Shown here one piece after another: positions 17,931 to 26,228 of a DNA stretch of 64,000 nt (its first letter is position 1; every line of letters begins with the position of its first letter). The position numbers were made by a program, and so were the translations under genes. Origin of the DNA: Tenacibaculum singaporense (GTDB lineage Bacteria > Bacteroidota > Bacteroidia > Flavobacteriales > Flavobacteriaceae). The stretch spans positions 1,803,001 to 1,867,000 of the forward strand of contig NZ_CP032548.1 in NCBI RefSeq assembly GCF_003867015.1. The letters are read 5' to 3'. The notes below the pieces were generated by a model, which saw nothing but the letters and a program-made list of their open reading frames with translations, was not told where the DNA came from and did no database searches.

Positions 17931-18935
17931 ATGCATACAGAAAACAATCCAATAGAAAATACGAATGAGTTATTTTCAAGTAGAATAGATTTGTCAAAGT
18001 TAAAAGAAGCGGTTGTAAAAATAAAAGAGCAACTAGGGAAAGTAATTGTAGGTCAAGAAGGGTTTATAGAGTTGCTGTTAGTTTCTTTACTAGCTGACGG
18101 ACACGTATTGATTGAAGGTGTTCCTGGAGTTGCTAAAACGGTAACAGCAAAACTATTAGCAAAAACCATTGCAACCGATTTCAGTCGAATTCAGTTTACG
18201 CCTGATTTAATGCCTTCGGATGTGTTAGGAACTTCAGTTTTAAACATGAAAACATCTGATTTTGAGTTTAAAAAAGGACCTATTTTCTCAAATATTGTAT
18301 TGATTGATGAAATTAACAGAGCACCTGCAAAAACACAAGCAGCGTTGTTTGAGGTGATGGAAGAAAAACAAATTACGATGGATGGTCAACGTTATACTAT
18401 GAATCCACCATTTATGGTATTGGCAACCCAAAACCCAATAGAGCAGGAGGGAACTTATGCTTTACCAGAAGCTCAATTAGACCGTTTCTTGTTTAAAATA
18501 AATGTAGGATATCCTAACTTAGAAGAAGAAATACAAATTATCACTGCTCATAACGATCGTAAAGGAGAACTACCACAAACTAAAGTGGAAGCAGTATTAA
18601 CTGAGTCTGAATTATTAGAGTACAGAAACAAGGTTTTTGAGGTGCTAGTAGAAGAAAAAATTATTAAATATATAGCGCAATTAATTTCTAATACGCGTAA
18701 CAATGCACATTTGTATTTAGGAGGTTCACCAAGAGCAAGTATTGCAGTATTGATGGCATCTAAAGCGTTTGCGGCAATTAACGGACGTGATTTTGTAATT
18801 CCAGAAGATGTAAAAAAGAGTATTTATCCAGTATTACGTCATAGAATTATGTTAACTCCTGAACGCGAAATGGAAGGAATGACTGCCGATAAGGTTATTG
18901 AAATGATTGTACAATCTGTAGAAGTTCCAAGGTAG
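17931..18935 (+). CDS. MoxR family AAA+ ATPase
   Basis: I chose the ATG at 17931, one base after the DUF4350 stop, over a TTG at 17898 that would overlap the previous gene. The 334-residue protein has the MoxR form of Walker A (GVPGVAKT, about residues 64-71), Walker B (IVLIDEINRAPAKTQ), sensor 1 (LATQNPIEQEGTYALPEAQLDRF) and a C-terminal lid with SPRAS. MoxR ATPases act as chaperones that activate partner proteins, often ones with von Willebrand A domains. The DUF58 partner follows with a one-base overlap. Confidence 0.95.
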   Translation: MHTENNPIENTNELFSSRIDLSKLKEAVVKIKEQLGKVIVGQEGFIELLLVSLLADGHVLIEGVPGVAKTVTAKLLAKTIATDFSRIQFTPDLMPSDVLGTSVLNMKTSDFEFKKGPIFSNIVLIDEINRAPAKTQAALFEVMEEKQITMDGQRYTMNPPFMVLATQNPIEQEGTYALPEAQLDRFLFKINVGYPNLEEEIQIITAHNDRKGELPQTKVEAVLTESELLEYRNKVFEVLVEEKIIKYIAQLISNTRNNAHLYLGGSPRASIAVLMASKAFAAINGRDFVIPEDVKKSIYPVLRHRIMLTPEREMEGMTADKVIEMIVQSVEVPR

Positions 18936-20269
18936 TGATTCAATTCTTTAAATCGTTATACGTACACAATCGCTTTTTTATCTACATAAGCGCTATTTCG
19001 GCATTGTTTTTAATGTCGTTTTGGCTTCCTGCGTTGTATTCAGCAACATGGATGTTAGTATGGTTATTTGTGATAGCGATGTGTGTTGATGTGCTTATCC
19101 TATACCGATTTAAAAATGGGTTTTCAGCAAAAAGAATTGCATCAGAAAAACTGTCGAACTCTGATGATAATGAAATAGCAATTACGCTTGAAAATAACTA
19201 TCCGTTTCAAGTTTTTATTTCGTTGATAGATGAATTACCTGCTCAATTCCAAAAAAGAGATTTTGAACATGCAATGTCTTTGAAGCCTGGGGAGAAATCA
19301 ACTTATACCTACAATGTTAGACCAGTTGAAAGAGGAGAGTACAAATTTGGAAGAGTAAACGTATTTGTGTCTTCTTTTTTGCAGATGTTTTCTAAACGAT
19401 ATTCCTTTTCTGCGGAAGAAAGTGTGAAAGTATACCCGTCGTACATACAAATGAAAAAATACGAGTTTTTGGCAATGCACAATAACTTAACGGAATTTGG
19501 AATGAAGAAGATACGACGAATAGGGCATACAATGGAGTTTGAGCAGATAAAAAACTACATTCCTGGTGATGATGTACGTACCATAAACTGGAAAGCAACT
19601 GCTAAAAGAGCAGAGTTAATGGTGAATCAATATCAAGATGAAAAATCACAGCCCATATATTCTATTATCGATTTAGGACGTGTCATGAAAATGCCTTTTG
19701 AAGGGTTGAAGTTATTAGACTATGCAATTAATTCAACCTTAGCTTTTTCAAACATAGCCTTATTAAAAAACGATAAAGCAGGTATGCTGACGTTTTCTAA
19801 AAAAGTAGAAAAAATAGTAGCAGCAAATAATAAGAAAACAAACTTATCGGTCATTAACGAAGAGTTGTATAATATTACAACCGATTTTTCAGATGCTAAT
19901 TTTGCGTTGTTGTATGCAAATATTAAAAGAAAAATAAATCAACGTAGTTTGTTAATTTTATATACCAATTTTGAGCATATATCGGCGTTAAAAAGGCAAT
20001 TGCCGTATTTAAAAGCGATAGCTAAAAAGCACTTACTTGTAACTGTTTTCTTTGAAAATACGGAGTTAGATACTTTAATAACTGGAAATGCAGAAGATTT
20101 ACAAAGTGTGTATCATAAAACTATTGCTGAAAAATATGCTTACGAAAAACGTTTGATGATAAAAGAGCTAGAGAAAAACGCAGTACATGCTATTTTAACT
20201 AAGCCTCAACATTTATCGGTGAATGTAATTAATAAATACTTAGAGTTTAAAGCGAAAGGAATGATATAA
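18935..20269 (+). CDS. DUF58 domain-containing protein
   Basis: A 444-residue protein starting at GTG (18935), which overlaps the TAG of the MoxR gene by one base. Two N-terminal membrane spans (about 12-32 and 36-54) precede an immunoglobulin-like region. The DUF58 core follows with the defining motif YIPGDDVRTINWKATAKR (about residues 209-226) and then a VWA-like fold (about 235-400) with SIIDLGR. DUF58 proteins are the usual partners of MoxR ATPases. This is the last gene of the operon, because a strong terminator begins at its stop codon. No Bat-type VWA genes lie in this window. Confidence 0.93.
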   Translation: MIQFFKSLYVHNRFFIYISAISALFLMSFWLPALYSATWMLVWLFVIAMCVDVLILYRFKNGFSAKRIASEKLSNSDDNEIAITLENNYPFQVFISLIDELPAQFQKRDFEHAMSLKPGEKSTYTYNVRPVERGEYKFGRVNVFVSSFLQMFSKRYSFSAEESVKVYPSYIQMKKYEFLAMHNNLTEFGMKKIRRIGHTMEFEQIKNYIPGDDVRTINWKATAKRAELMVNQYQDEKSQPIYSIIDLGRVMKMPFEGLKLLDYAINSTLAFSNIALLKNDKAGMLTFSKKVEKIVAANNKKTNLSVINEELYNITTDFSDANFALLYANIKRKINQRSLLILYTNFEHISALKRQLPYLKAIAKKHLLVTVFFENTELDTLITGNAEDLQSVYHKTIAEKYAYEKRLMIKELEKNAVHAILTKPQHLSVNVINKYLEFKAKGMI

Positions 20270-20295
20270 AAAAAGCGACCATTGGTCGCTTTTTT
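20269..20295 (+). terminator. bidirectional terminator between DUF58 and the CCC-motif gene
   Basis: A perfect 12-base stem, AAAAAAGCGACC at 20269-20280 with its complement at 20284-20295, and a 3-base loop. The A-run and T-run make it work for the plus-strand operon and for the minus-strand gene that ends at 20304. Confidence 0.9.
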
Positions 20296-20303
20296 ATGAG
20301 TTA

Positions 20304-20621
20304 TTATTGATACTGTTCTAAAGCTCTGTTGTACTCTTCCATAAGAACATCCCAATCTGTTGTTGCAACTCTATAAATAGTCATTGACAAATAAATCGCA
20401 TTTAATATTAAAGCAATCATAGCAACTGTTTTAGCTGTTTTTATAGACTTGATTGTAGCAGCATTGTATTGCTCAGGATTCGATTCAGCTTCTTTTAGTT
20501 TATTGTTTGCCATAATAAAAGCAGGTGTAGCTAATACAATACCTAATCCAGCAAAACAACAACATAAAAAACTGATTACAGATAATACATAAATAGCAGT
20601 TGGGTTAAATTGTTTTTCCAT
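20304..20621 (-). CDS. CCC-motif membrane protein
   Basis: A 105-residue protein with two membrane segments (about 8-36 and 66-86). The first holds SFLCCCFAGLGIVLATPAF, the three-Cys signature for which this Bacteroidota family is named. The intervening loop (NNKLKEAESNPEQYNAATI) is cytosolic. The function is unknown. It is the last gene of a minus-strand trio (YbaB, DUF2752, this gene) with gaps of 6 and 14 bases. A DUF2752 protein next to a CCC-motif protein is a common pairing in flavobacteria. Confidence 0.85.
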   Translation of the reverse strand: MEKQFNPTAIYVLSVISFLCCCFAGLGIVLATPAFIMANNKLKEAESNPEQYNAATIKSIKTAKTVAMIALILNAIYLSMTIYRVATTDWDVLMEEYNRALEQYQ

Positions 20622-20635
20622 AGTTTTTCGAAAGT

Positions 20636-20929
20636 TTAAATTAATTGATTCATTTTTATAACATAACTACTCACAATGATGAGTATGTTAATGATAGCCA
20701 ATATACTGATTATTTTTTGAGCATATTTTACTTTGTAGAAGAAGTTAATACCCACAACAAAAGCTAAAAGTAGCAAGGTATATATAGCAGGATACATTTT
20801 AAAAGCTGCAATGAACTCTCCATGAAAAACTAAACTCAAAGCACGCTGTATACCACAACCTAAACAATCAATTCCAAAGAATTGTTTGTTTAAGCAGGGA
20901 AGCATATAATCTTCTAATTGTAAAGGCAT
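20636..20929 (-). CDS. DUF2752 domain-containing membrane protein
   Basis: A 97-residue protein with the DUF2752 motif FGIDCLGCGIQRALSLVFHG (about 18-37). The CxGCGxxRA core precedes an amphipathic helix (GEFIAAFKMYP) and two membrane segments (about 47-62 and 71-90). The family is widespread and its function is not known. It is placed between YbaB and the CCC-motif gene, 6 and 14 bases away, so all three are probably one transcript. Confidence 0.88.
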   Translation of the reverse strand: MPLQLEDYMLPCLNKQFFGIDCLGCGIQRALSLVFHGEFIAAFKMYPAIYTLLLLAFVVGINFFYKVKYAQKIISILAIINILIIVSSYVIKMNQLI

Positions 20930-20935
20930 AACTTG

Positions 20936-21259
20936 TTATTTGAACATATCCATCCCAGGAATATTTGGCATTCCGCTTTTAGCAGCAATTGCTAATTCTT
21001 GTTCGTTAATTTCACCAGCACGTTTTAATGCTTTGTTTAGTGCTAAGATTAAGTAGTCTTCTAATTCTTCTTTGTCTTGTAATAAAGATTCGTCTACTGT
21101 AATAGCTTTAACTTCACGATTAGCAGTTACTGTAACTTTCACGTTTCCTCCAGCAATTGCTTCGTCAATTAAAACGGTGTCTAATCGTTTTTTGGTCTCT
21201 TCTACTTTTTGTTGAGCTTCTTGTAGTTTGCCCATCATTCCAGAAATATCTCCAAACAT
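20936..21259 (-). CDS. YbaB/EbfC family nucleoid-associated protein
   Basis: A 107-residue DNA-binding protein of normal family length. The N-terminal helix ([21 protein letters not shown]) is followed by the conserved strand region ([27 protein letters not shown]) and a C-terminal helix ([20 protein letters not shown]), then a Gly/Met-rich tail ([11 protein letters not shown]). YbaB proteins bind DNA as tweezer-like dimers and are often encoded near dnaX and recR, but neither is here. On the minus strand a TATTTTTG box (21299-21292) could be the -7 promoter element. Confidence 0.93.
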   Translation of the reverse strand: MFGDISGMMGKLQEAQQKVEETKKRLDTVLIDEAIAGGNVKVTVTANREVKAITVDESLLQDKEELEDYLILALNKALKRAGEINEQELAIAAKSGMPNIPGMDMFK

Positions 21260-21333
21260 TCTTGTACAGTTTTTTATGATTTACCTAACAACAAAAATAG
21301 TATTTTCACAAGAAATATAAACTAACTTAAAAA

Positions 21334-23496
21334 ATGAAAAAAATAATGCTGCCGGCTTTGGTTTTTAGTCTTATTTTTGGTTCCTGCAAAAAGCAAGAAA
21401 TGAATAAAGATATCAAAGCCCCAGTTGCTGAAAAGCAATCGACTAAGTTAGAAAAACATGGAGATGTTCGTATTGATGATTACTTTTGGATGCGTTTAAC
21501 AGATGCACAAAAAAATGCAAAAGTTAAAGATGAACAAACTCAAAAAGTATATGATTATTTAAATGCAGAGAATGCTTACTATGATGAAATGACGAAAGAA
21601 ACTAAGGAGTTTCAAGAAGAGTTGTTTCAAGAAATGAAAGGTCGAATAAAAGAAGATGATGAGTCTGTACCGTATAAAAAAGACGGATATTTTTACATTA
21701 CTCGTTATGAAAAAGGGCAGCAGTATCCTATTTATAGTCGTAAAAAAGAAACTTTAGAAGCTGAAGAGGAAATCATGTTCAATGTGAATAAAGAAGCAGA
21801 AGGATATGAATATTTTCAGTTGGGAGGATTAAGTGTTTCTCCAGATAATAAAATGACAGCTTTTGCTACAGATACAGTTAGCCGTCGTCAATATTTTATC
21901 AGAATTAAAAATTTGGAAACGGGTAAAATCTATAAAGACATTATCGAAAATACTACAGGAAGTTCAGTTTGGGCAAATGATAATAAAACATTGTTTTATG
22001 CTAAAAAAGACCCTGTAACTTTACGTTCATCAAAAATTTATAAACATACTTTAGGTTCAGACGCATCTTTAGATGAATTAGTATATGAGGAAAAAGATGA
22101 TACGTTTGGAGCTTTTGTTACCAAGTCAAAATCAAAAAAGTATATAATAATAGGTTCTTATAGTACCGTTTCTACAGAATATCATGTATTAGAAGCAGAT
22201 AATCCTGATGGAGAGTTACGAATTATTCAGCCACGTGAGCGTGACTTAGAATATGAAGTAGCACACTACGGAGATCATTTCTATATTAAAACAAATAAGG
22301 ATGGAGCAACTAATTTTAAGTTGATGAAAACTCCAGAAAGTAAACCAGGAAAAGAAAACTGGGTAGATGTTATTCCACATAGGGAAGATACCTTATTTGA
22401 AGATTTTTCAATTTTTAAAGACTATTTAGTTTTAGAAGAAAGAAATGAAGGTTTGAATAAAATCCGTATTAAACGATGGGATGGAACTGAAGATTATTAT
22501 TTGCCTTTTGAAGAAGAAACTTATTCAGCAGGAGTATATGGTAATCCTGAGTTTGATACAGAGGTAATCCGTTATTCATATAATTCAATGACAACTCCAA
22601 GTTCAGTGATTGATTTCAATATGAAAGACAGATCAAAAGAAATCAAAAAAGAGCAAGAAGTTCTAGGAGGAAAGTTTGATAAAAACAATTACGTAAGTAA
22701 ACGTATTTGGGTGCCTGCACGTGACGGTAAAAAAGTAGCGTTATCAATTGTACACCATAAAGATACCAAGCTTGATAAAAACACGCCAATTTTACAATAT
22801 GCATACGGTTCTTACGGATATACAATAAACGATGGGTTTTCAACAACACGTTTAAGCTTGTTAGATCGCGGATTTGTATATGCATTAGCGCATATTAGAG
22901 GAAGTCAGTATTTAGGACGTGAATGGTACGAAGATGGTAAAATGTTGAATAAGAAAAACACATTTACCGATTTCATTGACTGCTCTAAATATTTAATTGA
23001 GCAAGGTTACACATCTCCAGAACATTTATATGCTATGGGAGGTTCTGCAGGAGGTTTATTAATGGGAGCCATTGTTAATATGAACCCAGAGCTATATAAC
23101 GGAATCATAGCTGCGGTACCTTTTGTTGATGTAATTTCTACCATGTTAGATGATAGTATTCCATTAACTACAGGTGAATATGATGAATGGGGAAATCCTA
23201 ACAATAAGGAGTACTATGATTATATTAAGTCGTATTCTCCATACGATCAAGTAGCAGCAAAAGCATACCCAAATATGTTGGTAACTACAGGTTTACACGA
23301 TAGTCAAGTACAGTACTGGGAGCCAGCAAAATGGGTAGCGAAACTACGTGAATTAAAAACTGATAATAATATGTTATTCCTACATACTAATATGGAAGCA
23401 GGTCATGGAGGAGCTTCAGGAAGGTTTGATGCATTGAAAGAAACTGCTGAAGAATACACCTTCTTTTTAATGTTAGAGGATAAGTTAAAAAAATAG
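21334..23496 (+). CDS. S9 family peptidase (oligopeptidase B-like), lipoprotein
   Basis: A 720-residue protein with a lipoprotein signal (LIFGSC, Cys at residue 18), a beta-propeller N-domain (about 80-430) and a C-terminal alpha/beta hydrolase domain. The catalytic triad is visible: Ser571 in GGSAGG, Asp656 in GLHDSQV and His691 in AGHGG. Such enzymes cut short peptides after basic residues (PtrB type). The acidic residues that set this specificity cannot be confirmed by eye. The lipid anchor implies a periplasmic or surface location. A repetitive palindrome follows the stop codon. Confidence 0.93.
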   Translation: MKKIMLPALVFSLIFGSCKKQEMNKDIKAPVAEKQSTKLEKHGDVRIDDYFWMRLTDAQKNAKVKDEQTQKVYDYLNAENAYYDEMTKETKEFQEELFQEMKGRIKEDDESVPYKKDGYFYITRYEKGQQYPIYSRKKETLEAEEEIMFNVNKEAEGYEYFQLGGLSVSPDNKMTAFATDTVSRRQYFIRIKNLETGKIYKDIIENTTGSSVWANDNKTLFYAKKDPVTLRSSKIYKHTLGSDASLDELVYEEKDDTFGAFVTKSKSKKYIIIGSYSTVSTEYHVLEADNPDGELRIIQPRERDLEYEVAHYGDHFYIKTNKDGATNFKLMKTPESKPGKENWVDVIPHREDTLFEDFSIFKDYLVLEERNEGLNKIRIKRWDGTEDYYLPFEEETYSAGVYGNPEFDTEVIRYSYNSMTTPSSVIDFNMKDRSKEIKKEQEVLGGKFDKNNYVSKRIWVPARDGKKVALSIVHHKDTKLDKNTPILQYAYGSYGYTINDGFSTTRLSLLDRGFVYALAHIRGSQYLGREWYEDGKMLNKKNTFTDFIDCSKYLIEQGYTSPEHLYAMGGSAGGLLMGAIVNMNPELYNGIIAAVPFVDVISTMLDDSIPLTTGEYDEWGNPNNKEYYDYIKSYSPYDQVAAKAYPNMLVTTGLHDSQVQYWEPAKWVAKLRELKTDNNMLFLHTNMEAGHGGASGRFDALKETAEEYTFFLMLEDKLKK

Positions 23497-23522
23497 TTAT
23501 ATTTTTGCGCTCGATTGAGTGT

Positions 23523-23590
23523 AAGTGTCATTGCGAAAGCAACGAACAATCTCAACAGATTTATTCGTGTCCGTTTTCGTAATGACACTT
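23523..23590. repeat. REP-like imperfect palindrome (dispersed-repeat type)
   Basis: The arms are AAGTGTCATTGCGAAAGC (23523-23540) and 23573-23590, whose complement differs at two of 18 positions. An inner pair (AACGAACAATCT against AGATTTATTCGT, 23541-23552 and 23557-23568) continues the stem almost to the loop. The GTCATTGCGAnnnnCGAAnCAATCTC wording matches palindromic elements I know to be scattered through many Bacteroidota genomes. Here it separates the S9 peptidase from the cysteine-synthase-like gene. It ends in a T-rich run, so it may also act as a terminator or RNA stabiliser. Confidence 0.7.
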
Positions 23591-23611
23591 TTTTCTTATT
23601 TACAAACTATA

Positions 23612-24634
23612 ATGAAAAGACATCAAGGTATAACCAATTCAATATTAGATTTAGTAGGTGAAACTCCAATGATTCAATTGCATCGAATTACTCAAGATTT
23701 ACCGGGTACATACTATGCAAAAGTTGAAGCATTTAACCCAGGACACTCGGCTAAAGATAGGATTGCATTACATATTATAGAAACAGCTGAAGAAAAAGGA
23801 ATTGTAAAAGAAGGAGATATTATTGTTGAAACGACTTCGGGAAATACAGGATTTTCATTAGCGATGATTAGTATTGTAAAAGGATACCGATGTATTTTGG
23901 CAGTAAGTGATAAATCTTCTCAAGATAAAATAGACATGTTAAAGTCTATGGGAGCAGAGGTACATGTTTGTCCTGCTAATGTAGCTGCAGATGATCCCCG
24001 CTCGTATTATGAAGTTGCTAAACGATTACATAAAGAAAATCCTGGGTCTATTTATATCAATCAGTATTTTAATGAGTTGAATATTGAAGCACATTACAAA
24101 ACTACCGGACCAGAGATTTGGGAACAAACCGGAGGGAAAGTTACTCATGTAGTTGCTGCTAGTGGAACAGGAGGAACGATTTCTGGAACCGCAAGATATT
24201 TAAAAGAACAAAATCCTGATATAAAAGTTTTAGGAGTAGATGCGATGGGGTCCGTGATAAAAAAATACCATGAAACTGGTGAATTTGATGCCAATGAAAT
24301 TAGTCCGTATAAAATTGAAGGTTTAGGGAAAAATCTAATTCCAACTTCTACTGATTTTGATGTGGTTGATGTATACGAGAAAGTATCAGATAAAGAAGCT
24401 GCCTTAAAAGCAAGAGAGCTTGTAAAAACAGAAGGAATTTTTGCAGGATATACTTCAGGAGCTGCATTGCAAGCTACACAACAGTACGCAAACAAAGGAT
24501 ATTTTAATAATGATAGCGTAGTAGTAGTGATTTTACCTGACCACGGTTCTCGCTATATGAATAAGATTTATTCGAATAAATGGATGAATGAGCAAGGATT
24601 TCTTGAAGAAGAGAAAGTAAAAGCCATTCAGTAA
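23612..24634 (+). CDS. PLP-dependent cysteine synthase family enzyme
   Basis: I chose the ATG at 23612 (MKRHQGI), since an upstream TTG-type extension would run through the palindrome. The 340-residue protein has the family's early [18 protein letters not shown] motif, the PLP lysine at residue 48 (GHSAKDR), the phosphate-binding ETTSGNTGF segment near 80 and a GTGGT loop near 180. It lacks the C-terminal CBS pair present in the paralogue at 27487. The reaction is likely O-acetylserine or O-phosphoserine plus sulfide to cysteine, or a related beta-replacement. The exact substrate is not assignable. Confidence 0.88.
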   Translation: MKRHQGITNSILDLVGETPMIQLHRITQDLPGTYYAKVEAFNPGHSAKDRIALHIIETAEEKGIVKEGDIIVETTSGNTGFSLAMISIVKGYRCILAVSDKSSQDKIDMLKSMGAEVHVCPANVAADDPRSYYEVAKRLHKENPGSIYINQYFNELNIEAHYKTTGPEIWEQTGGKVTHVVAASGTGGTISGTARYLKEQNPDIKVLGVDAMGSVIKKYHETGEFDANEISPYKIEGLGKNLIPTSTDFDVVDVYEKVSDKEAALKARELVKTEGIFAGYTSGAALQATQQYANKGYFNNDSVVVVILPDHGSRYMNKIYSNKWMNEQGFLEEEKVKAIQ

Positions 24635-24680
24635 TAAAAATAGCTTACGGGAAAAAACTCTCGCAAGCTCCAACAAGAAT

Positions 24681-24778
24681 TCCCAAAGTTAAGAGATCTT
24701 TACTTGGGAAAACATTTAATATAACAGACAATTCTAATTTTATATTAGAATAAAAAAAAGAATTTTTAGTCCCAAGTA
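24681..24778. repeat. nested inverted repeats in the 24635-24836 intergenic region
   Basis: TACTTGGGA (24701-24709) pairs perfectly with TCCCAAGTA (24770-24778). Between them lies a perfect hairpin, ATTCTAAT (24731-24738) with ATTAGAAT (24744-24751). A further TCCCAA at 24681 can pair with the same TTGGGA (24704-24709), so two alternative folds are possible. No T-run follows any arm in the right place for a simple terminator. The region lies between the convergent ends of two genes. Confidence 0.5.
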
Positions 24779-24836
24779 TAATAAACTTCTGTACTTTTAG
24801 TGCAGAATGATTTAGTAGAAGCAAAAAGACTTTAAA

Positions 24837-26093
24837 TCATTCATACAACAAATATTGCTCACGTATCTTTTTAAAGTCATTTAAACCTTGTTGCCAACTT
24901 GCTTTGATTTCTTCTTCAGAAAGCCCTTGTTCAATTTGTTCTTGTAGTTTCTTAGTACCTGCTAGTTTGGTGAAAAAAGCATTGAAAAACTCTTTTTTGG
25001 GAGACTGCTCATACGCTTTCACTAACCAACTAAGGTTTAGGCTAACTAAATGTTCAGAAGTGCTTAAATCCTCCCCAAAACACATTTTTTCTTTATGTTT
25101 TGGATGTTTTGCTCCTTCATTGGGTTGTGGCGTAAAACTAAAGCTATTTTTGTTTAAATGTGGTGAACCATAAATTTGAAATTGCTTGTCGGTTCCTCTT
25201 CCAGCAGATACATTAGTTCCTTCAAAAAAACATAAACTAGGGTATAAGTTTATCGAAACATCGTTCGGTAAATTAGGCGATGGTTTTATCGGTAAACTAT
25301 ATGTTGATTGATGTGTGTAATTTTCTAACGGAATTACGGTTAAGTTACACTGAATACCATTTGCTAACCACTTTTCACCATTAATCATTTTACCGTATTC
25401 ACCAATTGTCATTCCGTAAACTACAGGAACAGGGTGCATGCCTACAAAACTTTTGTGTTCAGGTTCTAAAATAGGTCCGTCAATATAATGTCCGTTTGGG
25501 TTTGGTCTATCTAATAAAATTACAGGAATATTTGCCTCGGCACAAGCTTCCATTACATAATGTAACGTAGAAATATAGGTATAAAAGCGTGCTCCCACAT
25601 CTTGAATATCAAAAACAACAACATCGATTCCATTCAATTGTTCTGGCGAAGGTTTTTTGTTTTTTCCGTACAACGAAATAATTGGAATCCCTGTTTTTAC
25701 ATCTTTTCCATCAGCTATGGCTTCACCAGCATCAGCTTTTCCTCTAAAACCATGCTCAGGAGCAAATACTTTTTGAACGTTAATTCTATCGTAATTATGT
25801 AAATAATCTACTAAGTGATGTTGTACCATTTCAGACCCCATAATGTTGGGGGCAACTTCAGCTCGTTGTAACACTTGCAATACGGAAGTTTGATTTGCAA
25901 CTATGGCAATATTTTTATTCTTTAAAAGAGGAAGGTAAGCTGTAGTTCTATCAGCACCCGTTTTAATTGTTTTTGGCTGTTCTTGTATTGGCACTTCTTT
26001 AGTAGTTGATTTTTTTTGTTGTTGTGCACAAGAAGAAAATTGAAAACTGAACACTAAAAAAAGTAAAAAAACGTAATTAAAAGTAAGCTTCAT
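24837..26093 (-). CDS. exo-beta-N-acetylmuramidase NamZ (DUF1343) family lipoprotein
   Basis: A 418-residue protein with a lipoprotein signal (FQFSSCAQ, Cys at residue 22). The DUF1343 fold follows: IAIVANQTSVL, VQKVFAPEHGFRG with the conserved Glu-His, DVVFDIQDVGARFYTYISTL, and PVILLDRPNPNGHYIDGP. The GRGTDKQFQIYGSPHL segment is also typical. NamZ-type enzymes release N-acetylmuramic acid from the ends of peptidoglycan fragments and work in cell-wall recycling. The lipid anchor places it in the periplasm. It is convergent with the cysteine-synthase-like gene and divergent from the permease at 26229. Confidence 0.92.
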   Translation of the reverse strand: MKLTFNYVFLLFLVFSFQFSSCAQQQKKSTTKEVPIQEQPKTIKTGADRTTAYLPLLKNKNIAIVANQTSVLQVLQRAEVAPNIMGSEMVQHHLVDYLHNYDRINVQKVFAPEHGFRGKADAGEAIADGKDVKTGIPIISLYGKNKKPSPEQLNGIDVVVFDIQDVGARFYTYISTLHYVMEACAEANIPVILLDRPNPNGHYIDGPILEPEHKSFVGMHPVPVVYGMTIGEYGKMINGEKWLANGIQCNLTVIPLENYTHQSTYSLPIKPSPNLPNDVSINLYPSLCFFEGTNVSAGRGTDKQFQIYGSPHLNKNSFSFTPQPNEGAKHPKHKEKMCFGEDLSTSEHLVSLNLSWLVKAYEQSPKKEFFNAFFTKLAGTKKLQEQIEQGLSEEEIKASWQQGLNDFKKIREQYLLYE

Positions 26094-26228
26094 CTATAAA
26101 AAATTAAAACATAAAGGTACAGATTTCTATTTTTTAAGAATAATAAAAGTTAAAGAATTAAAACCTAGGTAATCTTCTCTTTCTTTACATAAGAATTAGT
26201 TACTTTTGGTTTGTAAAAAAGAAAACAT

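Noticed and set aside
21500..23300. Minus-strand frames inside the S9 peptidase gene
   Set aside because: They are shadows of a clearly coding plus-strand gene with an intact catalytic triad.
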